Assembly: GCA_017979445.1 (NCBI GenBank) | Contig: JADQWC010000526.1 | Location: forward strand, 1 to 64,000 | Direction of reading: 5' to 3' | DNA: 64,000 bases | Source of the DNA: Akebia trifoliata | Lineage: Eukaryota; Streptophyta; Magnoliopsida; Ranunculales; Lardizabalaceae | In this document: positions 13,231 through 25,800 of the stretch, piece by piece | How the letters are laid out: every line of letters begins with the position of its first letter | Position numbering within the stretch: position 1 is the stretch's first letter | Program-made: the position numbers and the translations under genes | Notes under the pieces: generated by a model | The model's input: the letters and a program-made list of their open reading frames with translations, nothing else | Database searches by the model: none | Told to the model about the DNA's origin: nothing

Positions 13231-14447
13231 AATTTGCATTATTACTCGTTGGAAGTTGAAAATAAGCTTTTGAGGGTATTTTTGAGAGGAAATATTTTTG
13301 TAGAGTATTTAATGATCATAACGGGTTGGTAGTGCACAGTATCCTTTAATCATTTTTCCACGAAAAAAAATCTCTTCACGGGTTGGTACTCGATACGACC
13401 GTACGAGTTTACTTTTTTTTTATTATTTTAATATTATTCGTTGACGTGTCTCCCAACCAGCACCTCTATAGGGTCCATTTCCATTCGTTTTTAATTCTTT
13501 CTGACTTCTAGAAGGTGGGACCCACCACCCACTTCCCTAATAGAAAAACCTAAGATAAAACAGTAAATTTGTTTATATTATATCATAAATACCCCTCATA
13601 GGTATATTATCGTTCTTGGGCCTCAGGATGATGGTTAAGCCATCATCATAGTCTCCAGTCTCCAAGAGTTCGAATTCTAAAGTGTCTAACTCAAAGGAGT
13701 AGAAGATTTGATGTAAGAGTAGGATTCAGCCAGACCATTTTGGTCTACTTTCAAAAGTACAAGATCAAGAACCTCTTCTACTAGAGCAATTCCATCACCT
13801 CGACTTTGGCACGAGAAGATGATTAGCTTATAAAGATGAAGATATCTCTGCCTTCGTCGGATCATGTTGGAAGCATGACAAGCGGTGAATGAAGACTGAA
13901 ATATACCCTCAAATTCACTAAAAAATATATATTAAAAACGATTTTCATGAATTAGGTTATTAATTTGGACAATTTTATAGTACATTCTACCAATTTGTGG
14001 TTCAAGTGGGTTTAGATCTTATAGGATTGGCCATGGTCTATATGGATCCTGGAAACTATGTGAGAGTTCCTTGATATTCCTTTTTGGTAGTGGTGCACGT
14101 GTGATTGCATGGTTGCTTCTACCAAGATACTTTGACGATAAAAATATTCATGAATTTGACAATTTAATTTTATTTGAAATAATATAAATTGCATATATTT
14201 GTTTTTGATTGTGATAATCTATTTCTAATTTTTAAGTATTTATTTGGCGTGTATGTTGACTTGATTATATAAATAATGAAATATATCAACATGAGAATTT
14301 CTTTTCTGTGACGTTCACAAAACATTAGATTGCACGTGTCTTCAATGAACATGCTGACACTTTCAAAAATATATTTATGTTAAATAAACATGCAAGATGT
14401 CAAATTAAATGAGTTTATTAATCATAATACGAGTAAGAGATTGGTAT
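13231..14447. other. Intergenic, nothing recognised
   Basis: AT-rich DNA with short frames lacking known motifs. I see no gene or clear mobile element here. Confidence 0.5.
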
Positions 14448-14456
14448 TTTGAAAAA

Positions 14457-14668
14457 GAGTCGTGATAATCTGACTCTCTCGTCCGATATACTCTCTTGAC
14501 GTGGCATGTGTATAGAATCATTTTTTTTTCTTGAGATACATAATTGCACATCCTCATAAATATGTGTAATTGTGTATCTCGAGAAAAAAAATTATGGTGC
14601 TATGTACATGCCACGTCAAGAGAGTAAAGGGGATGCATGTTTGAGGGAGAGTCAGAAAATCACTATTC
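14457..14668. mobile_element. Mutator-like MITE with 9-bp target duplication
   Basis: A 212-bp foldback. The outer ends pair imperfectly (left GAGTCGTGATAATCTGAC, right end complement GAATAGTGATTTTCTGAC, about 18 of 22 positions over the first 22). The inner arms pair nearly perfectly (ACTCTCTTGACGTGGCATG against its complement at 14607-14625). The element is flanked by the 9-bp direct repeat TTTGAAAAA at 14448-14456 and 14669-14677. A 9-bp duplication and G-starting ends are characteristic of Mutator-type elements. No coding capacity, so non-autonomous. Confidence 0.8.
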
Positions 14669-15090
14669 TTTGAAAAATATGACTACGAACTTTGTAGTGA
14701 GACTATGTGTCCTTCACCCATCCCGAAGATATCATAGTTTGATTTGTGTTCATCTACTCAAATGAATAAACCCATCATCTTTTAGATTTTTTGGCCCATA
14801 TTTTATCTTAAAAATCCTATCTAGTTGTCTTGAATTTGATGTGATTTTCTCTTGCTTCCACAAGTCTCCATGAGAACCTTGTAAAGCTTAAATTTTGTAA
14901 CACTACTCTATTTATAATTTCGAAGATCATATATAAGATTTAGATTCTTTGAAATTTTGATTAGTTTAAGATTTTGGGTGTTTCAGATAAAGTTCATCAA
15001 ATAAAGAACATGAGAGACTAATCATCAATGAGGGGTAGCTGTGACTTCAAAGAACGAAAATAACTTGTGGGGGGACCACTTGAAGGAGAA

Positions 15091-15099
15091 TATATATAA
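15091..15099 (+). promoter_or_regulatory. Candidate TATA box of the Raf-like kinase gene
   Basis: TATATATAA about 0.9 kb upstream of the kinase start codon. The distance implies a long or intron-containing 5' UTR. Position and match are the only evidence. Confidence 0.4.
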
Positions 15100-15124
15100 C
15101 GGATGTTGCTGTAGAAAGACTTAA

Positions 15125-16021
15125 AAAAGAATGGGTCCCACGGAATCTACGGTTGTATTTATTATCTAATACATTTCGTATGTGTGGTTCTCTCCTTCGG
15201 TGCAATGTATCCGCCTTGAGATTTTACAAAGAACTTTTTATTTTTCTTTTTTCGAGAGAGAATGGTAAGAATCATATGCGACAGATATACGGTTCAGGTA
15301 CGAGTTAGATCCCATTTATTTTTTCTCTCTAATGGGGGAGATTTCTGAGTTTTAAATGTCTGGGTTTGTTTGTTTGTTTTGTTTCGGGTGTTGTTTTTAA
15401 TGTGGTAACAATGTTCTGGTTTATTGTTACATTTCTTTCTATTTTTTTAATGGAATTATGATCATGTGTTTTTCTTTGTTTTTTAATTGAATTCTGTAGA
15501 GTTAACAGTTTCTTTTTTTTTTTTTTTTTGTTTAGTTGTTTATTTGATTATGTGAGTTCCTATCTGAGATTTTCAAGGCATTTGACAAGGATCGGATTTG
15601 ACTTTGGAGCTAAAAGGGCTTGTCCTATGAGGTTGGGTGAGATTAGGGTTTCTGATACTTTAATGGAGGTGAAAATGGGGTATGGGAGATTTTCTTGTAA
15701 TGGGTTTGATAGAATTGGAAATGGGGTATCAGAGATTTTTCTTGTAATGGGTTTGATGGATTTGATAGGATTTTGATCTTTTGAAGATGAAAATGGAGTT
15801 TGAGATGTCTTACTGTTAATGGGTTTGGAAGGATTTTGGTTTTAATGGAGTTGGGAGGTTTGATTGAGATGTTTCTGTGTTAAGTGGGTTTGAAAGAATT
15901 TTGGATTTGGAGTCTTGTTATGGTTTTATAGTTTTATGAAGAATAGTGTTTAAGTCCTGAGCTGGTGATCAAGACCAGTAAGTGTTTTAGCATATTGGGT
16001 GTTTTAAGGTGGTGAGGGCCA
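15125..16021 (+). other. Probable 5' UTR region of the Raf-like kinase
   Basis: T-rich intron-like DNA with good donors (ATG|GTAAGA at 15264/15265 and CAG|GTACGA near 15297) suggests a 5' UTR intron, with several possible acceptors before 16021. A local duplication of TTTTCTTGTAATGGGTTTGA occurs near 15690 and 15740. Transcript data would settle the exons. Confidence 0.45.
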
Positions 16022-18219
16022 ATGGACGAAGAGACCAATTCTTGGGTAAGAAGGGTGAAATTCTCTCACACTGTTTATCACCGGTTGGATTCATCAAGTT
16101 TTCCATCTGTTCCATTGGTTAGATTGTCGTCTGCTCCGTCGGCTCGTCTATTTAATCATGAATCTGGATTAAAATCGAGGCCTCAATCTACTGTAGTTTA
16201 TGATAAAACAAGTTCTCATAATGGTCAAATTTTGCGAAATCCTATCACCAATAAACAAAGATCTGTGTCCCCTCTCCCCAAAGTTACCCTCTCAGATGCT
16301 TTCAAGGAAGCTCAGTCGGATCAGAAGCGATTCTCTTCTCCATATTATAAAAAAAAAGAGCATGAGAAGGGAATTATCCGCAAATTGTTCAACAAAGATT
16401 CCAACAATACCCGAGCATCTGATTCTTTATCATCATCAAGTTCGAGTCTTCGTAGGAACTTTTCTTCAATGAAAATTTTTGAGCAAGCGAAGAGCCAAAA
16501 GGATTCAGCATGGACAAAGTACTTTGAGTATGGAGGAGGGAAAGTCACGGCCGTGGAAACAGCCGATGAATGGACGATTGATCTCTCCAAGTTATACTTT
16601 GGGGATCACTTTGCTTGTGGGGCACATAGTCGTCTTTACCATGGATATTATGAGGATGAGCGTGTCGCAATTAAAATTATGCGACCCAATGATGATGAAG
16701 AAAATGGAGCTATGACAGCACGGCTTGAAAAGCAGTTCAGAAGAGAAGTTACCCTTTTATCCCATCTCCGCCATCAAAATGTCATAAAGGTAATATTATT
16801 TCCTTCCTTTTTTTTTTCTTGCTTTTAATATTGTTTCCGTTGTTCTTGTATGAAACCGGTTTATTCTATTCAATCTCATTTATGTGTGTTTCACATGAAA
16901 TTGCGGCGATAGTTTATTCAATTGTTCATGGGTCTTCCCTTAATTCTCTAATAACCTTGTTAAGGAATTTTCATTAAGATGTTTATTTCAAATTCTCTTG
17001 GAACCATGGTTATTATCTCATACTTTACTATGAAGTATGAACTAATGAATTTGAGAATGGTTGCTTTTGTTTATCTCAAGGTCCTGTTCAATATAAATTA
17101 CTTTGCCTCTTTCTTTTGGTTTTTGCAATTGAAATCAGTTTTGATTGTTATGCTTCAACTTATTTTACACTCTTAATCATTTCACGTCATGAATCCAAAA
17201 GGGTTTTTAATAACAAAAGACTTGGCTTTGGACAGAGTGGAATGGAGGAACATGATTCGTTTAGCCAACCCCAAATATTTGGGATGAGGCTTTGTTGTTG
17301 TTGTTGTAGTCCAAAAGAGAGTAATTTATCTTGATGATAATGTTTCATTAAATTATTGAATTCTACTTGATTTACCCTTTCGTGTTTAACTTACCAAAAA
17401 AGAAAAGAAAATGAAAAGATGTATGGATGTGGTGTTTTCTTTTGTGCTTCTTTCATGTAGGTCTTTGATCTTTGATGCAGTTGATAGGAGCATATAGAAA
17501 ATCACGAGTCTTTTGTATCATCACTGAATATCTTTCAGGGGGTTCATTGAGGGCATTCTTGCACAAACTCGAGCACGAGCACAAATCTCTTCCTCTACAA
17601 AAGCTAATCCAAATTGCTATAGAAATCGCTCAAGGAATGGCATACATTCATTCACAAGGTGTCATTCATCGGGACCTTAAACCTGAGAATATCCTCTTTG
17701 ATGAAGACTTCTGCTTAAAAATTGCCGATTTTGGAATAGCTTGCGAGGAAGCAGTTTGTGATTCTTTGTCTGAGGACCCAGGCACTTATCGTTGGATGGC
17801 ACCCGAGGTGATCAAACACATACCCTATGGACGAAAGGTCGACGTTTACAGCTTTGGACTCATTTTATGGGAGATGGTGGCGGGAAAACTTCCGTATGGG
17901 GATATGACACCTATACAGGCAGCTTTCGCCGTAGTGAATAAGGTATGATTGCTCGTTATAGAACTTTGATTTTTAGAACAAATTACCAATTTAGAAAGCT
18001 GTTTTTGTTTATGATTAGGGCACAAATCATAATAATTTTGTGTTTCTAACAAGAATAAATTGTGATTTTCAGAACTTGAGGCCCGTTATTCCTGCAGATT
18101 GCCCGCCTGTCATACAAATTTTGATAAAGCAGTGTTGGGACTTGCATCACGAGACGAGGCCTGAATTTAGGCAGATTATAAAGGTTTTAGAGCAATTCAA
18201 ATCTTCACTTTCTGAGTGA
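16022..18219 (+). CDS. Raf-like MAPKKK-family Ser/Thr protein kinase (group C)
   Basis: Three coding exons: 16022-16789, 17481-17942, 18073-18219, all GT-AG and phase 0, giving 458 aa. The N-terminus opens with MDEETNSWVRRVKFSHTVYH, very like plant group-C Raf-like kinases of the At5g58950/At3g46930 type. A Ser-rich basic region (about 60-150) precedes the kinase domain (about 191-450). Visible motifs: glycine loop FACGAHSRLYHG, VAIK lysine (about 218), HRDLKPEN with Asp about 321, DFG about 339, GTYRWMAPE. All catalytic residues are present, so it should be active. It is a predicted cytosolic soluble kinase, with no signal peptide or membrane segment. Relatives include HT1, which acts in stomatal CO2 signalling, but this protein's substrate cannot be read from sequence. 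Intron 1 carries a retroelement tail. The start codon is chosen from family similarity. Confidence 0.9.
17217..17312 (+). mobile_element. Fragment of a LINE-like 3' end in kinase intron 1
   Basis: The stretch runs from GGACAGAGTGGAATGGAGG through AGCCAACCCCAAATATTTGG to GGCTTTG plus (TTG)n. This is a common 3' end of plant non-LTR elements with a TTG-type tail (RTE-like). Only the tail is left. Assignment rests on remembered motif similarity. Confidence 0.5.
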
Positions 18220-20403
18220 CGACACATTGAATCTAATTCAAAACTCAAATTTGATCACACTGGATTAGTTCATTGGATTCAGAACCAATATCTAATGAGA
18301 TCTCCTAGCTTTGCAATTTGACCAGGTTATTTATGTGGTTAAAATGTTCATTTTTAATGTTTATTCAATTGGGTTTGTCTCGCACACCAATTGTAAGTTG
18401 GCAATTGTGCTATATCAATGAAACTGTTTTGTTCATTATGGTTCTTCAATTGGCGCGTGTGCCCCTACACATTTGGATTGTTCTATTTGATAAGTCATGA
18501 GTGCATGCCTAACTTTTCTATTACGTATTCAGTGTCATTTTAAATGCCTCACAGCTTACGACATCTCGAAAATGACTATTAAAACTACGAGATCATACTT
18601 GCTGGAAAGTTTTTTCAACGTCATTTTCGATCCACCTCACTCTTTATTTGTTTGTATTGTTGTTATATGCTTCTTAATGCATCCCCACAAACCTATTGAG
18701 ATGCTAGTACATTCCATCACTGTAGATTCCTTTTTCCATGCTTTGGCGTCTTGTTCTCTCACAGATCTAACCTTGTCGAAAATATTGATTGGGCATCGAG
18801 TCCGGGTGAAATGTTGTTTCATTTTTATTTTATTTTTTGATAAGAGAAAGATCTTTATTAAAGAAACATGGTCGAGATGACCATGCGAAAAGCTACATAG
18901 TAAAGGAAAGAGCGAAAGAAGACAGATTACACCTTGATATTACACACCCAACCCCACTTTGTTACAAAATCTTCAAAGAAGACCCCATTGAATTCCTTGA
19001 AAACCTTGCTCCAACTATTGTCATGTAAGGTGGTTAAGGGACAACTATTGGTAACTCGAATTAGACAAACTGTATCTGTTTTTTATGTTTTTGTTGGGTT
19101 GATATTTGAAGTTCATGGAGATAAGAGTGTTGAAAACATGGTTTCAACGTCCGAGTCTTCCAAGACCAGACGCATTGCCCAAGTCATCTCGGTATCGCCC
19201 AGCAACGAGACAGGCGGACAAGTCAATGTGTCGGATGAGATTTAAAACCCATGTTCATTTTTCTCATTATTGAACGAGATGTCTCAAACGTATTGGAAAA
19301 CTCGTCCAAGATGACTCGGTCTCGTTCACGGACAGCGCCAAAACGAGTTTTAAAACCATGGTTGAAGACTATAAATTGTGTTGGACTTGGATATGACATT
19401 CTAATCTAGTTTTCTCCATTTAACAAGGAACTTGAGCTGGGTTTCGTTGTCTGTGAGGACGAACCAGAGAAAATTTTATCGAACTCTTCCCACTTTGCCT
19501 ATGGAAAAACTAAATTAGATGCAAATTAGATGAACATTTTCGTTGTTTTCTAATTTGTACATCTGAACCTTTTGAAAATAACTGAAAAATAGAATTTTGA
19601 AACCATCACTTCCTCATAAGTGTTTTTTTTTTAAAAGTTAAATCCATTATTTTGTAAGATTACTTGAGATGATTTAGTAAACCAAAATAAATTTAATTAA
19701 TTTGATTGATTGATACTAAATATTTTACAACATAGCTCAAAGTCGTTGCATTTCAATGGGTACTTGGCTCACTGATGCTGTCCCCATCGTTGTAATCCCT
19801 TAATTACCAATTCAATATTTAATTCAAAATCAATGGATCGAAAATTTCATATATATAATATGGTTTTGCTCGGTTTCAAAAATGGTTTGACAGAACATTC
19901 TGATTTTGGTTGTGATCGAAACGAAAAACTGACCCTGAAATATTCTGTACTTTGTAAATGTTCCAAAATATAGTAAAATGTTTCAACATGTTTTAAATGA
20001 GATCGTCTCGATTCTTCTCCTGACCAAACTGTTTTGTCGACGAGATCTTAAGTTTTGATTCTGAGGATATCAAATTCTAATTATTGATATATTAGTTGGG
20101 TAGCGACCTGAACCCACATGTTGACACCCTTAATTGGACCATTTGGTTCAATTGGTGAGCAAACTTCTTAGGGAAACAACATGCACCTAATTCCATGGCA
20201 TGTGTAGGTCATGAAAAGGACAATTCAAGCTTATTGGGTGAGAAGCCTCGGCCCATAGTTTACAATCTCTATAGTTCACTATAAAATTTCTACCAACAAA
20301 AAATGAAATATCATAATAAGTTGACCCAGAATTTATTTATTTAATTTTTCACATAGGTTACTTTTATTTTGAATGATTTTGAGAAATTCTATTACTACTT
20401 CAA
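18220..20403. other. 3' flank of kinase gene and intergenic repeats
   Basis: The first 200-300 bp are presumably 3' UTR. Near 18830-19030 the minus strand reads like a LINE or cDNA 3' end, including TTTAATAAAG, so an antisense retroelement fragment is possible. Around 19150-19360 is a block rich in GAGACG/CGAGT words ending CGAGTTTTAAAACCATGG, related to sequences near 3880 and 5650-5990. No gene recognised. Confidence 0.4.
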
Positions 20404-20412
20404 TATTTTTTA

Positions 20413-20627
20413 TGAACCATAATAGTCTGACTACCCCACGTGGCACACTCAACTGACTCTCCTGACTTGACAAGTTCGAGAACTGAAGATCTGTCCACCT
20501 CGGGATACATTAGTTTATGGGGAAGCGCAGTATTGTATCCCAAGGTGTACATATCTATGACTCCCGAACTTGTCATGTTAGGAGAGTCGATTGAGTGTGC
20601 CACGTGAGTGGTCGGATTATCATGATT
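20413..20627. mobile_element. Foldback MITE with 9-bp flanking repeat
   Basis: About 215 bp with long imperfect inverted arms: CCACGTGGCACACTCAACTG on the left matches the complement of 20588-20605 on the right, and TTGACAAGTTCG pairs with CGAACTTGTCA. TATTTTTTA occurs on both sides (20404-20412 and 20628-20636) and may be a 9-bp target duplication, though its low complexity makes chance possible. No coding capacity. Unlike the element at 14457, its termini are less regular. Confidence 0.65.
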
Positions 20628-20636
20628 TATTTTTTA

Positions 20637-22180
20637 ATTTTTATAACACTCCCAATATTATCGCACATGATGAGAGAGAGAGGTATCCACTATCTTTCAA
20701 GGATTTCTTTTTCAAATAAAATCATAGAAGAACTTTAGAGAGAGAGAGAGAGAGAGAGAAGGAACTCCGTTGCACAAAAGTTTTGAAAACCGGACCAGTC
20801 CAAGACCCGTATGGCTGATTTGGGTTGGTACCGACCAGTGGGTCAAACCAGTTGGACCCAAAATGAAATATTTTTTTTAATTAATAAAAATAAATAAATA
20901 AATGAAATAATAATTAAGTTTTTTTTTTTTTTTTTTTGGGTTCCTTCCCAAAATCTAGTTACTCAATTTCAAAAACATTATCCACGACAAGGATGTAGAT
21001 TATAAGATTTTAAGAATTAAAAAAAAAAAAAGAAATTAAAATGATAAATTTTCACCATAAGATTTGAATTTAAAAGTTCAGAGACACTTTTACACTATTG
21101 AATTTGAATTAAAATTTAAGAATTAATCATCCATTTTCAAAACATGAATCAAACAAAAAAAAAAACAAATATATTTTTAAGAATTAATCATCCAACCTAC
21201 CATTAATATTACTTAACGATCAACTGTTCTCATTTGATTATGCTTCTAATTAGGGCTTAAGTCGACTAAGCCCTAAATTGGCCCTAACCGGTCTGTGAAG
21301 ATTATCCAATCAAATTTGAAATTAATTTCTTATCTAATCTATAATAATTATAGTTGAGATATAAATAATAATTATACAATATATTATACTTTTATTTTGA
21401 TTTTACTAAAATATATTTATCGCTAAATATATTTATATGATATATATAAGTGGGTCGGGCTAGGTTTTATTAAGCCCTAACCCAGCCAAGGTTTGATAGG
21501 CTGAAGATTATTGAGCCCGACACTATCTTTGCAGGCTCAATATAAAGGTCCTAGTCCTTGTTTTTTTCAAGTGGGCTGGACTAGCTGTCCGGCGGGCTCA
21601 ATTGATTTCTCTAAATAAATCGAAGGATTATATCATCAATTTGAAAACTCCAGGTATCTTGAATATATTTCAAACTATGAAGGACAAGCTCTAAATTACC
21701 CTAATTTTTTTTTCTCATAGAATGGTTCGTACAAACCATACCTGACATTGAATGGTTGAACCGGAAGTGAACCACTTCAGTGTTCATGGGCTGGTTCAGT
21801 TTCCAGAAAACTTAATAGTAGGCCTTTTAATTTCTTTAACCACCTCATTAAAAAAAATGCCCAACGGTTCGCATTTTGGTACTATAAAATACATCAAACA
21901 TTGTTAAAGTCAATGTTGCAACGGTAGAGATGATATTATTGATACAGTTATTCTCTTGAGCTACATAGCAAAGATTTACCCGAAACAAATTAGGCGATTT
22001 TCTGTCAAAAATCTAGAATTTCCATCCCATCTGTACAAGCTTCCTCGTAATCACCACGCTGACGTGGTAAATGGATGATCACAGAGACTCTTTTAAAGAC
22101 TATATACATGTGGGGTCCATACTAATTTTGGTTAAATCACAGCCCTTGAAGCAATCTGCCGTATTTCTACTTATAGCAAA
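20637..22180. other. Intergenic, dispersed repeats
   Basis: Contains a (GA)n microsatellite at 20737-20759, words such as GGACCAGTCCAAGACCCG near 20790 and GGGCTAGGTTTTATTAAGCC near 21460 that look like decayed plant repeats. No gene recognised. Confidence 0.45.
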
Positions 22181-22201
22181 ATAAAATCTTTCTCTCAAAA
22201 C

Positions 22202-22208
22202 TATAAAA
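22202..22208 (+). promoter_or_regulatory. TATA box of PPI1
   Basis: TATAAAA followed at once by a (CT)8 tract (22209-22224). Transcription would start about 25-35 bp downstream, leaving a short 5' UTR exon that ends at the donor AAG|GTAAGA (22285/22286). CT-rich leader sequences are common near plant start sites. Confidence 0.6.
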
Positions 22209-22285
22209 TCTCTCTCTCTCTCTCGGCTCTGTTCCTAGAGTCAATTCGATTATCTGAAAGTATCTGTTTAGATCTTCGATTCAAG

Positions 22286-22814
22286 GTAAGAATCCAGGAT
22301 CTTGTTCATCTCTGTGATGTTTTTGTAATTTTTTTTTTTGGTGATTTTTGTTGGATCTGTAAGGATCTTGATCATTTAAAGTAATTTTGATGTATTTGGA
22401 GGAAAGATTGAATTTTTATGTGGTTTAATTGTTGAGATCGTTTGGTACTTTTAGATTTGGATTATAATTTGGTTGTTTTTAGAATTTGATTTGCTTATTT
22501 TGTCAAAAAATTACTCTTTGTAAGATAAGTTTGTGATAATTTGATGATATAGTTAGGGTTTTTTTTTTTTGTTGTTGTTGTTGTTGTTGTTGTTGAATGA
22601 TTCAGATAGAAATGATTTGATATTTTAGTTTTAGTTAGATCTGCATGTTGGGATTTCTTGGGATGTGGATGGATTTGGTATCTCAAATATTAATTTCAAG
22701 AACAATTAAATTACGGAAGTTTTTTTGGTTTTTAAAAATTCATTTTTTTTCCAACTAAATCGTGATTCTTCTCCTGAACAATATATAAATTAATGTTGGT
22801 TTCTCTAACATCAG
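22286..22814 (+). other. 5' UTR intron of PPI1
   Basis: Donor AAG|GTAAG at 22285/22286 and acceptor CATCAG|GATCG at 22814/22815 give a 529-bp intron. The start codon (ACCATGG context) lies 50 bp after the acceptor. The intron holds a (GTT)n microsatellite near 22571-22594. Leader introns often raise expression in plants; that effect here is inference. Confidence 0.65.
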
Positions 22815-22864
22815 GATCGAAGATTTTTCTTGGTCGATTTGTGTCTCAACTGTTGGTAGAAACC

Positions 22865-25800
22865 ATGGGTGTGGAAGTCTTGGGAGATGAATTAATCCAA
22901 GTGCCCGTGAAGGATGGAAGCGAAGGAGACGGTGTTTTTATCGATGAGAAAGAGACTGGAAAACTAAAAGAGGAATCTGAAGGTCAGGTACTCGAAGAGC
23001 CGATAAAATTCGGTTCTCATGGAACAGATGTTCCTGTTAAAGGAGAGGGGGTGACCGTTATGGATGCCAACTTCCCAAAGGATGCTGCTGATGAATGGCC
23101 CGCACCTAAGCAAATCCATTATTTTTATTTGGTTAAGTTTCGATCTTATGAGGACCCAAAGCTGAAGACCAAAATTGATCAAGCTGATAAGGAGATTCAG
23201 AAAAAGAATCAAGCACGATTTCAGATTGTGGAGGCATTAAAGGCAAAAAAGGTAATCGCCCATTTAATTACAACAATGGGTCAAGGTTGAATTATGTTTA
23301 TTTTGTCCATTAATGGGTTTTTTCAAATTTTCAGCAAAATATATTTGGAAAATGTGGTTAAAAGATCTGTAGCTCAATCACATGTTTACATTACCCATTT
23401 AATTACAACAAAGGGTTGAGGTTGAATTATGTTTATTTTCTCTATTAGTGGCTTTTTATAATTTTCAGCTACATTTGGAAAATGCAGTGAAAAGATCTGT
23501 TGCTCTATCACATGTATACGTCCCCCATTTAATTACAACAATGGACCGAGGTTGAATTATGCTTATTTTCTCTATTAATTGCTTTTTATAATTTTCAGCT
23601 ACATTTGGAAAATGCGGTAAAAAGATCTGTTGCTCTATCACATGTATGAGTCGCCCATTTAATTACAACAATGGGTTCGAGGTTGAATTATGTTTATTGT
23701 GTCTTTTAATGGGCTTTTAGAATTTTTAGCAACATAAATTTGGAAAATGTGGTAAAAAGATCTGTTGTTCACTTGTTTTATCACATGTATATGATGTGAT
23801 CGAAAAGAATGTAACATTAAGTATTGTCGTAAATTCTTTGAGCAGTCGGAACGAGCACATGTGATTTCACAGTTAAAGCCGTTAACTCTTGAGGATAAGC
23901 AATATAGGATCGTTGTGGATGAGAAAAGAAAAGAAATGGAACCTCTGCATCAGGCTTTGGGCAAGTTACGTACTGCAAGCAATGCAAACCGAGAGAGGGG
24001 TGCTGGTTTATGTTCATCAGAGGAAGAACTTAATGATCTTGTAAGCTTGAATTAGTTGGTATATGTTGGTTTTTTTATGTACGGGTTTCTGCTTTATGAA
24101 CTCTTTTCTATTCTTTCGTTCTTTCTTTCTTTATTATTATATCTTGGGGGGTGCAATGGAATTTCAAAACAGATTCAGAGCCTACATTATCAGATACAAC
24201 ATGAGAGCAACACATTGGTTGAGGAGAAGCAACTCATAAGAGAAATCAAACAGCTTGAATCGACAAGGGAAAAAGTCATTACAAATGCTGCAATGAAGGC
24301 AAAGATTCAGGATTCATTTGGTCAGAGAGATGCTATTCAAGACCAGGTCAAAGTAAGTCTTGTTTTCTGATTTCTATGATCTAATGTTGGCTAACTATTA
24401 TTTTAAACTCAAAATTTACTGATTTCGCGCCATTTCTTTTATGTAGCTTATAGGTGTTGACTTGGATGGAGTAAGAAAGGAGAAACAAGCGGTTAGGGCG
24501 AAGATTAAAATTTTGGAGGACGAACTGAAGCTCATAGATGATGAGATTGGCTCATTGCAAGAAGAATTGACAGCTTTGACCCAGAAGCGGGATAAAGCAT
24601 ATGAAGGCCTTACTGAACTTAGAAAACAGCGTGACGAAGGGGTATGGTGACTTTTATCCCATACTAGTTATATTTCTAACTTCTTTCGCCTGACTTAAAA
24701 TTTAAGTAGTGCATAGGTTATAGAAAAGAAAGACTGAAAAAGAATGATCAATTCAACGGGATTCTTGATTGGATCAGGAATTCCATTTTTGATTTCGTAT
24801 GGATAAAAGATCTTCCTATGTTATACTATTCAATTCTCGACGATGAATCCATTTGATAGCTCCGATATTGTTATTCATGATATTGATCCGATTCAATATC
24901 ATCAGGATGGAATTCATCCCATTGAATTTATAGGAGAAAGATTTATCATCTTTATGGGATTAGATCCCGAGTTATTGTGAAGTAAAAAAAAACACGATGA
25001 GATTATGGAAGTAAATATTCTCGCATTTATTGCTGCTGCATTGATCATTCTAGTTCCTACTACTTTTTAACTTATTATTTACATAAAAACAGTCAATCAA
25101 AAATGATTTCCAATACTGTCAATTCCAGTCCATTCATTTCATTTAAGACGTGGTAGTTGAATCCCTTTCATGTCTTCAATCGTTAATTAAGGAAAGAACC
25201 AAGAAGTCAAGCTTGATTCAAATTACTAGGTAGGCGTTTGGATAGGACTCCTTGGCTACTTCTGACTCTTGCGGGGAGTTAGAAGTCGTTTGGATGCGTT
25301 TGTATGAACTACTCTTTCGAAGAGTTACTCCGCGCAAGAGCAAGAAATTACTCTTTATGAAGAAGTCAAGAAAACCTATTTCTCAAAACTCTTCTTGCGG
25401 GGAGTCAAAATCTAACGGTTCGTTTTACCAAAATACCCCTAACTTTATTAATTTTCTATGAAAATATTTCTAATTCATTTGCCCTTAAATCAAACAAAAG
25501 AAACATTTATTAATATTAATTTTTTTTTTTTTAATTTTGAGTATAATGGATTTAAACACATTATATTAATATTTAATATTTAAAATATTATATTATATTA
25601 TATTAATATTATATTATATTATATTATATTAATATTTATAGTTAAACACATTATATTAATATTTAATATTTAAATATTATATTATATTATATTAATATTT
25701 ATTATATTATATTATATTAATATTTATTATATTATATTATATTAATATTTATAGTTAAAATGTCAAAAACAATATAGTTTGAAGGCATATTATGACACTA

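Noticed and set aside
16200..16715. Alternative frames within kinase exon 1
   Set aside because: They overlap the well-supported kinase frame and have no family similarity.
23259..23793. CRISPR-like array
   Set aside because: The repeats are ~130 bp, contiguous and without unique spacers, and the DNA is plant nuclear.
24727..25215. Contamination by plastid DNA in the assembly
   Set aside because: psbM carries a stop and a frameshift, and the insert sits between nuclear intron sequences, so it is an old nuclear insert.
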